Assembly (NCBI GenBank): GCA_023423855.1
Contig: JAFAEU010000195.1
Coordinates: forward strand, 1 to 7,238
Source of the DNA: Pseudomonadota bacterium
Lineage (GTDB): Bacteria; Pseudomonadota; Gammaproteobacteria; Xanthomonadales; Xanthomonadaceae
Length of the DNA stretch: 7,238 bases
Reading direction: 5' to 3'
Below the pieces are notes generated by a model. It ran no database searches. It worked only from the letters and a program-made list of their open reading frames with translations, and was not told where the DNA came from. Shown piece after piece: positions 1 to 5,414 of this stretch; the stretch's first letter is position 1, and every line of letters begins with the position of its first letter. Position numbers and translations under genes: made by a program.

Positions 1-615
1 CAGTGGAAGCACGACCTGATCGCGCGGGTCGACAGCCGCATCCACGCCGCTCCGGTCGCCGCACCGTCGCGCGCACAGTGGCCGCAGGTGGATGCGGCCG
101 GCGCCGAATATCGCCGCGTGTTCGCGCAGGGCGAATTCCTGCCTGATCGCGACACCCGCGTCGATGCCCTGACCGAACTCGGCCCCGGCGACTGGATCCT
201 CTCGCCGCTGCGCACCGACGCCGGCGACATCGTGTTCGTCAACCGCGGCTTCGTCGCGGCCGACGCGCGCGCAGTCGCTGCGCCCACGCCGGCCGGCCCG
301 GTGCGTGTCGAAGGCCTGCTGCGCCTCGACGAACCTCGCGGCCGCATCCTGCGCGACAACCTGCCGGCGCAGGACCGCTGGTACTCGCGCGACGTGCACG
401 CGATCGCGACCGCCCGGGGCCTGGATGACGTGGCGCCGTACTTCATCGACGCCGCCTTCGACCCGACGGCACCGGCGTGGCCGCGCGGCGGCATGACCGT
501 GGTACGGTTCCGCGACCACCACCTGCAGTACGCGCTGACCTGGTTCGCGCTGGCGGGCATGGTGGCCTACGCCATCCGGCGCGTCCTGTCCCGGGAGCGC
601 CGGCGGCGGCACTGA
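1..615 (+). CDS. SURF1 family cytochrome c oxidase assembly protein (5' truncated)
   Basis: The reading frame is open from base 1, so the gene begins upstream of the window; the GTG at 88 is internal and not the start. The visible 204 residues carry the hallmarks of SURF1: a W-P-x-x-D/E-Y-R-R-V stretch near residues 27-41, GDWILSPLRTD then VNRGFVAAD in the middle, DRWYSRDV, and the C-terminal H-L-Q-Y-A-L-T-W-F motif leading into a transmembrane helix and a basic tail (RRVLSRERRRRH). SURF1 proteins are inner-membrane factors with two membrane helices flanking a periplasmic domain. They help insert heme a during assembly of aa3-type cytochrome c oxidase. The first helix must lie just outside the window. 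The next gene, a redox sensor kinase, starts 25 bp after the stop, so co-transcription is likely. SURF1 genes usually close a cox structural cluster, so cox genes are expected immediately upstream (inference). Confidence 0.92.
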   Translation, partial: QWKHDLIARVDSRIHAAPVAAPSRAQWPQVDAAGAEYRRVFAQGEFLPDRDTRVDALTELGPGDWILSPLRTDAGDIVFVNRGFVAADARAVAAPTPAGPVRVEGLLRLDEPRGRILRDNLPAQDRWYSRDVHAIATARGLDDVAPYFIDAAFDPTAPAWPRGGMTVVRFRDHHLQYALTWFALAGMVAYAIRRVLSRERRRRH

Positions 616-640
616 CCGCGCCCACGCCCGAACCCGACCG

Positions 641-1975
641 ATGCCGCAGATTCCCCTTCCGTCAACGGCCGCCGCCCGCGCCGACGTCGATCCCGTGGAC
701 TCGCACGACAGCGCCGGCGTCAACAGCATGCGCCAGCTGATCCAGCTGCGCTGGATCGCGGTGGTCGGCCAGCTGCTGACGATCTCGCTGGTGCACGCCG
801 GCCTCGGCATCACGCTACCGCTGCTGCCGATGCTGGCGGTGCTCGCCGGACTGGCGGCGTTCAACGGCGCGGCGATGCTGCGCTGGCGCGGCCGCGGGCG
901 CGTCACCAATGCGGCGCTGCTGCTCGGCCTGCTGGTCGACGTCGCCGCGCTGACCGTGCAGCTTTACCTGAGCGGCGGCATCGCCAATCCCTTCGCCTTC
1001 CTGTACCTGCTGCAGGTCGCGCTGGCGGCGGTGCTGCTCAAGCCGTGGTCGAGCTGGGTGATCGTGGCCGTGACCTGCGCCTGCGTGGTCGGCCTCGCCG
1101 TCGTGCCCGGCCCGGTCGCGCTGCCGGCCAGTCCCGACGGCGGCCTGTCCGATCCCTACGTGCAGGGCCTGCTGCTGTGCTTCGTGCTGATCGCGACCCT
1201 GCTGGTGGTGTTCATCACCCGCATCGGCCGCATCATCCGCGCGCGCGACGCGCGGCTGGCGGCGCTGCGCCAGCGCGCGGCCGAGGAGGAGCACATCGTG
1301 CGCATGGGCCTGCTCGCCTCCGGCGCCGCGCACGAACTGGGCACGCCGCTGTCGACGCTGGCGGTGATCCTGGGCGACTGGCAGCACCTGCCGCACTTCG
1401 CCTCCGATCCAGAGCTGCTGCAGGACGTGACCGAGATGCAGGCGCAGGTCCTGCGCTGCAAGGCCATCGTCTCCAACATCCTCGCCACCGCCGGCGAGAC
1501 CCGCGGCGAGGCGACGCACGGCACCACGCTGCGCAGGTTCCTGGGCGAGCTCGTCGACGAATGGAAGCGCAGCCGCACCGTGCGCGGCTTCGAATACCGC
1601 GACCGGCTCGACGCGGACTTCGCCATCGTCGCCGACGCCGGCCTGCAGCAGATGCTGTGGAACATCCTCGACAATGCGCTGGAGGCATCGCGCTCGAGCG
1701 TGGCGATGGAGGCCGAACGCGCCGGCGACGCGCTGGTGTTGCGCGTGCGCGACGACGGCCCCGGCTTCCCCGACGACATGATCGAGCGCATCGGCAAGCC
1801 CTACCAGTCGAGCAAGGGCGCGCCCGGGCGCGGGCTGGGGCTGTTCCTCGCCGTGAACGTCGCGCGGACCCTTGGCGGTACCATTGCCGCACGCAACGCG
1901 CCCGGCGGCGCCACGGTCACCGTGACCCTGCCGCTGCCGGCGCTGTCGCTGGAACCCGACGACGATGACCGATGA
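641..1975 (+). CDS. regB: RegB/PrrB/ActS-type redox-sensing histidine kinase
   Basis: This is an inner-membrane sensor kinase of 444 residues that would phosphorylate the RegA-type regulator encoded next to it. Residues 33-195 form about six hydrophobic segments. The loop motif GGIANPF at 112-118 matches the GGxxNPF heptapeptide that is conserved in RegB proteins and linked to ubiquinone sensing. The H-box is HELGTPLST from 231, with His231 the predicted phosphorylation site. Cys273, in the sequence VLRCKAIV about 42 residues later, sits where RegB carries its redox-active cysteine (Cys265 in Rhodobacter). The ATPase domain shows an N-box (NILDNALEA, 341-349), a G1 box (DDGPGF, 371-376) and a G2 box (GRGLGLFLA, 397-405). 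The start at 641 has no clear ribosome-binding site; Met30 (base 728) would also keep every domain. The last 11 bases overlap the regulator gene. Family assignment is strong; the signal sensed is inferred from the family. Confidence 0.9.
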   Translation: MPQIPLPSTAAARADVDPVDSHDSAGVNSMRQLIQLRWIAVVGQLLTISLVHAGLGITLPLLPMLAVLAGLAAFNGAAMLRWRGRGRVTNAALLLGLLVDVAALTVQLYLSGGIANPFAFLYLLQVALAAVLLKPWSSWVIVAVTCACVVGLAVVPGPVALPASPDGGLSDPYVQGLLLCFVLIATLLVVFITRIGRIIRARDARLAALRQRAAEEEHIVRMGLLASGAAHELGTPLSTLAVILGDWQHLPHFASDPELLQDVTEMQAQVLRCKAIVSNILATAGETRGEATHGTTLRRFLGELVDEWKRSRTVRGFEYRDRLDADFAIVADAGLQQMLWNILDNALEASRSSVAMEAERAGDALVLRVRDDGPGFPDDMIERIGKPYQSSKGAPGRGLGLFLAVNVARTLGGTIAARNAPGGATVTVTLPLPALSLEPDDDDR

Positions 1976-2504
1976 CGCCCGCCGCCTGCTGATCGTCGAG
2001 GACGACGCCGCGTTCGCACGCACGCTGTCGCGCTCGTTCGAGCGCCGCGGCTACGCGGTGCGCGACGTCGCCAGCCTCGACGCACTGGCGCCGCTGCTCG
2101 CGGAGTTCTCGCCGACCCACGCCGTGGTCGACCTGAAGCTGGCCGGCGGCAGCTCGGGCCTGGCCTGCGTCAAGGCGCTGCACGCGTTTGATCCGGACAT
2201 GCTGATCGTGGTGCTGACCGGCTACGCCAGCATCGCCACCGCGGTCGAGGCGATCAAGCTCGGCGCCCGCCACTACCTCGCCAAGCCCTCGAACACCGAC
2301 GACATCGAGGCCGCGTTCGCACGCGAGGACGGCGACGCCGACGTGCAGCTGACGCGGCGCCAGACCTCGATCAAGACGCTGGAGTGGGAGCACATCCACG
2401 AGGCGCTGGCCGCGGCCGACTTCAACATTTCCGAGGCCGCGCGCCAGCTCGGCATGCACCGGCGCACGCTGGCGCGGAAGCTGGAGAAGCAGCGGGTGAA
2501 GTGA
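1965..2504 (+). CDS. regA: RegA/PrrA/ActR-type redox response regulator
   Basis: This 179-residue DNA-binding response regulator is the partner of the overlapping kinase. The receiver domain (about 7-122) has the acidic pair Asp13/Asp14, the phospho-acceptor Asp56 in VVDLKL, Thr85 in VLTGYAS and Lys107 in LAKPS. A short linker leads to a Fis-type helix-turn-helix at about 138-175. That segment reads L-E-W-E-H-I-H then NISEAARQLGMHRRTLARKL, which is the near-invariant signature of RegA/PrrA/ActR/RoxR proteins. The length is typical, since family members are about 180 residues. In alpha- and gammaproteobacteria these regulators control terminal oxidases, carbon and nitrogen fixation and other redox-dependent genes. 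Placement directly after a SURF1 gene fits control of respiratory oxidases, although the targets here are not shown. The ATG at 1965 lies inside the end of the kinase gene, which suggests translational coupling. Confidence 0.93.
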   Translation: MTDDARRLLIVEDDAAFARTLSRSFERRGYAVRDVASLDALAPLLAEFSPTHAVVDLKLAGGSSGLACVKALHAFDPDMLIVVLTGYASIATAVEAIKLGARHYLAKPSNTDDIEAAFAREDGDADVQLTRRQTSIKTLEWEHIHEALAAADFNISEAARQLGMHRRTLARKLEKQRVK

Positions 2505-2530
2505 GGCAGGCGGGCCTCATTGCTCCCCCT

Positions 2531-2596
2531 GTCATTTCGACCGAAGGGAGAAATCTGCTGTCATCGCGCGAGATTTCTCCCTTCGGTCGAAATGAC
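2531..2596. repeat. Perfect 26-bp inverted repeat (REP-like, possible bidirectional terminator)
   Basis: The left arm (2531-2556) begins GTCATTTCGACCGAAGGGAG. The right arm (2571-2596) is its exact reverse complement and ends GGTCGAAATGAC. The arms enclose a 14-base loop. The element lies between the convergent ends of the regA-type gene and sctU, so a transcript from either side would fold into a long hairpin. No T-tract follows, so intrinsic termination is uncertain. The arms are far less GC-rich than the flanking genes, which suggests a dispersed mobile-type repeat rather than locally evolved sequence. Confidence 0.9.
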
Positions 2597-2641
2597 AATA
2601 CTTCGGTCGAAATGACAATATGGAAGGGTCGAAATGACAAA
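2581..2641. repeat. Tandem partial copies of the inverted-repeat right arm
   Basis: The 20-base unit CTTCGGTCGAAATGACAATA occurs exactly twice, at 2581-2600 and 2601-2620. The core GGTCGAAATGACAA occurs a third time at 2627-2640. The first unit is the tip of the right arm of the large palindrome, and the others extend outward toward sctU. The left arm can therefore pair with more than one right-arm copy. The pattern looks like slippage or partial duplication of the palindrome's end. Confidence 0.85.
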
Positions 2642-2664
2642 TGGAAGGGGCGGATCGATCCGTC

Positions 2665-3768
2665 CTACTCCGCCTCCGGCTCCCGATACACCGTCTCGAC
2701 ATCGTCCCCGCGCTCGCGGCGCACGTTCTCCGCCCAGTGCAGCACCTCGGCCACCGCGTCGAAGAACTCATTGCCAATGTAGTCGTCCAGTTCGACGTGC
2801 TCGTTGAGCCCGCGCGCCAACGGCACGTTCTGCAGGATCGGGATGCCCTCCTCCACCGCGGTCTTCTTGATCAGCTCGGCGAACGCACCCTCGCCCTTGG
2901 CCACCACCACCGGCAGTTCGGTCTCGCCGGGTTCGTACTGCAGGGCCACGGCAATGTGGGTGGGATTGGTCACGACGACATTCGACTTGCGCACGGCGGA
3001 CAGCATGTTCTGCTGCGCCCACTCCTGGTGCAGCTGCCTGCGGCGCTGCTTGACGTAGGGGTCGCCCTCGTTCTCCTTGACCTCCTGGCGGATGTCGCGC
3101 CGGCTCATCCGAAGCTTCTTGGTGTAGGAGAACTTCTGGTACCACACGTCCAGCGCCGAGACGAAGAAGAACACCGCGATCGTCCACACCGCGATCCACT
3201 TCACGCCGTGCCAGAACGCGCCGGCCATCGCCGTGGGCGGCGCGAACGGCAGCTTGAGCAGCCACTCCATCATCCCGCGCAGCACGATGTAGCCGATGCC
3301 GACCAGCGCGGCGCACTTGAGGACCGACTTCACCAGCTCGACCAGGTTGTCCATCGAGAACATCCGCTTGATGCCCTCGACCGGGTTCATCTTGTCCATC
3401 TTCGGCGTGACCTTCTTGATCGAGGCCACCGGCCCGACCTGCAGGAACTCGATCACCACGCCCAGCGCCAGCGCCATGCCCATCAGCGGCAGGAGAATCC
3501 ACAACAGGGTCTCGAACGCGAGCTGGCCGAGCTGCGGCAACACCTCCATGAACGGCTTGCCGACGGCCTGCAGGCTCTGGTCGAACAGCGCGCTGATGCG
3601 GCCGAAGATGAACGTGCCAAGCATCCCGCCGAGCGCGATCCAGCCGAGCAGCAGCACCGTGCCGGTCAGCTCCTTGCTCTTGGCGACGTTGCCTTCCTTG
3701 CGCGCGTCGCGGATCTTCTTCGGAGTCGGCTTTTCGGTCTTGTCGGCGCCCTGGTCCTTGTCGGCCAT
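2665..3768 (-). CDS. sctU: Type III secretion export apparatus switch protein, SctU/YscU type
   Basis: SctU is the inner-membrane export-gate protein whose cytoplasmic domain switches substrate class after self-cleavage. The 367 residues match the usual full length. The N-terminus has the family signature TEKPTPKKIRDARKEGNVAKSKEL (11-34). Four hydrophobic segments follow at roughly 36-58, 84-110, 145-165 and 188-208. A basic linker leads to the self-cleaving site NPTH at 268-271 within VVVTNPTHIAVAL. The C-terminal segment EEGIPILQNVPLARGL (306-321) and the ending AVAEVLHWAENV resemble injectisome SctU/YscU more than flagellar FlhB. The start ATG is preceded by AGGA with a 5-base gap. The gene is monocistronic here, convergent with regA and divergent from a small unknown gene, which is unusual because sctU normally follows sctRST. 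FlhB is the alternative but fits less well. Confidence 0.88.
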   Translation of the reverse strand: MADKDQGADKTEKPTPKKIRDARKEGNVAKSKELTGTVLLLGWIALGGMLGTFIFGRISALFDQSLQAVGKPFMEVLPQLGQLAFETLLWILLPLMGMALALGVVIEFLQVGPVASIKKVTPKMDKMNPVEGIKRMFSMDNLVELVKSVLKCAALVGIGYIVLRGMMEWLLKLPFAPPTAMAGAFWHGVKWIAVWTIAVFFFVSALDVWYQKFSYTKKLRMSRRDIRQEVKENEGDPYVKQRRRQLHQEWAQQNMLSAVRKSNVVVTNPTHIAVALQYEPGETELPVVVAKGEGAFAELIKKTAVEEGIPILQNVPLARGLNEHVELDDYIGNEFFDAVAEVLHWAENVRRERGDDVETVYREPEAE

Positions 3769-3805
3769 GCGAGTCCTGTGCCCGTTGGTGACGCCCGCCG
3801 GAGGC

Positions 3806-3834
3806 TAGCATGGGCCTGCGTCCGCGCCCGTCAA
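3806..3834 (-). promoter_or_regulatory. Weak candidate promoter for sctU
   Basis: Read on the minus strand, TTGACG (3834 down to 3829) is a 5/6 match to a -35 box. A poor -10 candidate, CATGCT (3812 to 3807), lies 16 bases on. The predicted start would give a leader of about 30 bases ahead of the sctU ATG. Only the -35 element is convincing, so this is tentative. Confidence 0.28.
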
Positions 3835-3900
3835 CGCGGCGACGCGCGCCGGATCATGAACGGGCCCGAGGCCCCGGGTGATCCCTAGGGTTGGCCCGAG

Positions 3901-3930
3901 GTGACAGCCCGATGACACCCTCGCTAGAGT
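3901..3930 (+). promoter_or_regulatory. Candidate sigma-70 promoter of the small divergent gene
   Basis: GTGACA (3901-3906, 5/6 match to the -35 consensus) and TAGAGT (3925-3930, 4/6 match to the -10) are separated by 18 bases. The predicted start near 3937 leaves a leader of about 45 bases before the ATG at 3982. This promoter and the weak sctU promoter lie back to back in the 213-bp gap 3769-3981, where I see no other strong signal. Confidence 0.45.
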
Positions 3931-3981
3931 GTGCCTGTCGCCGCAGCTGCGGCCCCATCGCGCACCCGAACACCCACCAGC

Positions 3982-4290
3982 ATGAGCACCATCGGTTCCA
4001 CGCCTCCCGGCCTGAGCACGACCGGCTTCGATCCGGCCGGCGGGCAGGTCTCGCTCGACGAGGCCCGCCAGCAGGGACTGCTGCGCGCCGAGGGCGAACT
4101 CGCGATTCCGGAGGCGGCGCCAACCGCGCTGGTCGATCCGGGCGAGGCGGTGCTCAACCTGTCGGCATGGGGCGACGCGGGCACGGCGCGCACGCTGCCG
4201 CGTTCGGAGGCGTTCACCGGCCAGCTGGCGCAGATGGACCGGGGCGAGGCCGCCAACGCCGGCGTCGACGGCATCCTGTCGGCGCTCTGA
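3982..4290 (+). CDS. Small hypothetical protein, divergent from sctU
   Basis: I do not recognise this 102-residue protein. It is hydrophilic and acidic, has no membrane segment, and contains no cysteine. The first 21 residues (MSTIGSTPPGLSTTGFDPAGG) are rich in Ser, Thr, Gly and Pro and look disordered. The rest contains short helical stretches such as LDEARQQGLLRAEGEL and the C-terminal EAANAGVDGILSAL. A disordered Ser/Thr-rich N-terminus is a common property of type III secretion substrates, and the gene is divergent from sctU. A link to secretion is therefore possible but only inferred. The ATG at 3982 has no good ribosome-binding site; the alternative in-frame opening upstream would add residues from the promoter region. 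Third-codon GC is high, as expected of a real gene in this genome. Confidence 0.65.
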   Translation: MSTIGSTPPGLSTTGFDPAGGQVSLDEARQQGLLRAEGELAIPEAAPTALVDPGEAVLNLSAWGDAGTARTLPRSEAFTGQLAQMDRGEAANAGVDGILSAL

Positions 4291-4403
4291 TCCGCGCCGC
4301 ACGGATCTTCCGCAACGCCGATCCACGGTTGCAGCCCGCGCGGTCCGGTGGTTGCCACGCCGGCAGTTCGATGTGCCGGGTGCTGGGTTGATGCTCGAAC
4401 GCC

Positions 4404-4445
4404 TGTCATCGGGCAAGAGATCCCTCGCTGCGCTCGGGATGACAG
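4404..4445. repeat. REP-like palindromic repeat
   Basis: The ends are TGTCATC (from 4404) and GATGAC (to 4443); including one flanking base on each side, CTGTCATC (4403-4410) mirrors GATGACAG (4438-4445). The interior includes GAGATCCCTCGCTGCGCTCG, which can fold only imperfectly. The element lies in the 242-bp gap between two unknown genes and could stop transcription of the upstream one. It shares its TGTCATCG opening, internal GAGAT and ATGAC ending with part of the repeat at 2559-2596. Confidence 0.7.
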
Positions 4446-4499
4446 ATCAGTTCGGGGGCGACAAATCGACGGACACGCGTCGCCCGGTCGATCCCGGTC

Positions 4500-4505
4500 A
4501 ATAAT
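4500..4505 (+). promoter_or_regulatory. -10 element ahead of the 226-residue gene
   Basis: AATAAT is a 5/6 match to TATAAT and stands out in GC-rich surroundings. No good -35 box lies 16-18 bases upstream. Transcription would begin near 4512, downstream of the GTG at 4506. This supports the ATG at 4533 as the real start, with a leader of about 20 bases. Confidence 0.45.
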
Positions 4506-4532
4506 GTGCGTCACCTGTCGCCCGACGCACCG

Positions 4533-5213
4533 ATGAACCTCTCCACGCCCTCCGCCGACCAGCTGCGCGACGCCGCCGGGCGCCTGGTCTGCGCGCTGGC
4601 CGCGCACGAGGACCCGGAATACCGGCTGGCGGTGCTCAAGCGCCTGTCGCGGCGCCTGGGCGAGGACCACTACCCGATGTTCCTGCGGCTGCTGGGCGTG
4701 GTCGCCGAAAGCGACGACGGCGAGGCCAAGCGCCTGCTCGCCGACACCGTCGCCACCGCGCTGCGCCGCTCCGACCTGCCCGGCGGCGCGCTGAGCTCCT
4801 GGGGCGCGACGCAGCTGCCCGACAATGTCACCGGCATGAGCGCGGGCGCGCTGTCGGGCGGTTTCTTCGGCGCCTCGCCGCGGCGCCTGCTCGGACCGGT
4901 CGAATACCTCGTCGTCTGGCACCTGCAGCGCACCCAGCGCACCTCGCTGGGCAGCGACAGCTTCCGCCGCCACCTCGCCCTGCTGGTCGACCTGCTCAAC
5001 CACAGCGACGAGGCGCGCACGCTGTACCCGCAGAAGCTGGCCGCCGACGCGCAGAACGAACTCGAAGGCGCCTACACGCGCGCCACCCGCGAGCGCCTGG
5101 CCGCGATCGCCCGCGCCTGGCAGGCCGGGCAGCCGCCGGACGACGTCGCCCAGGCCGCGATCGACGCCGGCCACGTCGACATGCCGCCGGGCTGGGTGGT
5201 GCGCGACCTGTAG
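4533..5213 (+). CDS. Conserved-looking hypothetical protein, alpha-helical
   Basis: I cannot assign a family to this 226-residue protein. It has no signal peptide or membrane helix, so it is probably cytoplasmic. Residues 7-80 are predicted helical with repeated amphipathic patterns (LVCALAAHEDPEYRLAVLKR, then YPMFLRLLGVV). A Gly/Ser-rich stretch follows at about 84-115 (GGALSSWG, then MSAGALSGGFFGASPRR). The rest is again helical (PVEYLVVWHLQRTQRTSLG; HLALLVDLLNH; a Q/E/R-rich segment at 165-190). The protein ends PPGWVVRDL. The opening helical pairs resemble HEAT-like packing, but this is weak. An in-frame GTG at 4506 would add nine residues, but it lies upstream of the expected transcription start. 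It appears to be a single-gene unit, with a palindromic repeat on either side. Confidence 0.8.
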   Translation: MNLSTPSADQLRDAAGRLVCALAAHEDPEYRLAVLKRLSRRLGEDHYPMFLRLLGVVAESDDGEAKRLLADTVATALRRSDLPGGALSSWGATQLPDNVTGMSAGALSGGFFGASPRRLLGPVEYLVVWHLQRTQRTSLGSDSFRRHLALLVDLLNHSDEARTLYPQKLAADAQNELEGAYTRATRERLAAIARAWQAGQPPDDVAQAAIDAGHVDMPPGWVVRDL

Positions 5214-5272
5214 GAAAGCGGGTCGGCGTCGCCTTTCCGCTTGCGGCGCGCTTCCACGCCTCTCCCAACCAA

Positions 5273-5302
5273 CCGTCATTCCCGCGAAGGCGGGAATGAC
5301 GG
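5273..5302. repeat. Short palindromic repeat, 13-bp stem and 4-base loop
   Basis: CCGTCATTCCCGC (5273-5285) and GCGGGAATGACGG (5290-5302) are exact reverse complements around GAAG. This is the very common GTCATTCCCGCGAAGGCGGG-type intergenic repeat of proteobacteria. It starts 59 bases after the stop at 5213 and could act as a 3'-end stabiliser or weak terminator; no T-run follows. Confidence 0.92.
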
Positions 5303-5402
5303 CTACGGCTACCGCGAGAACGGCGACTCCGAGCCCGGTCTTGCCATCGCACGGTTGCCGCACCCGCCCCCTCCGGCCAAGATGCAGGCGGCTCCAGGGA
5401 AA

Positions 5403-5408
5403 AAAGGT
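5403..5408 (+). promoter_or_regulatory. Ribosome-binding site that fixes the lipoprotein start
   Basis: AAAGGT lies six bases before the ATG at 5415. The same frame is open back to 5241, but only the 5415 start has a ribosome-binding site and yields a lipoprotein signal peptide at the N-terminus. Confidence 0.6.
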
Positions 5409-5414
5409 CCTGCG

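Noticed and set aside
815..2023. A 402-codon minus-strand frame opposite the sensor kinase
   Set aside because: The translation is dominated by Q, H, R, A and G with no domain pattern, while the plus strand encodes a kinase with all its motifs.
2581..2641. Possible CRISPR-like or tandem array from the repeated 20-base unit
   Set aside because: There are only two exact units and one partial one, with no spacers of regular length, and the unit is derived from the adjacent palindrome arm.
2665..3768. Identification of the SctU-type gene as flagellar flhB
   Set aside because: The N-terminal TEKPTPKKIRDARK pattern and the C-terminal EEGIPILQNVPLARGL and AEVLHWAENV segments fit injectisome SctU better, and no flagellar genes are nearby. 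A phylogeny would settle it.
2641..3888. A 415-codon plus-strand frame opposite sctU
   Set aside because: The product is rich in H, R, L, Q and D without a recognisable fold, and the minus strand encodes an intact SctU with its NPTH motif.
5241..5414. Upstream extension of the lipoprotein frame to 5241
   Set aside because: The extension runs through the palindromic repeat, lacks a ribosome-binding site and would bury the signal peptide inside the protein.
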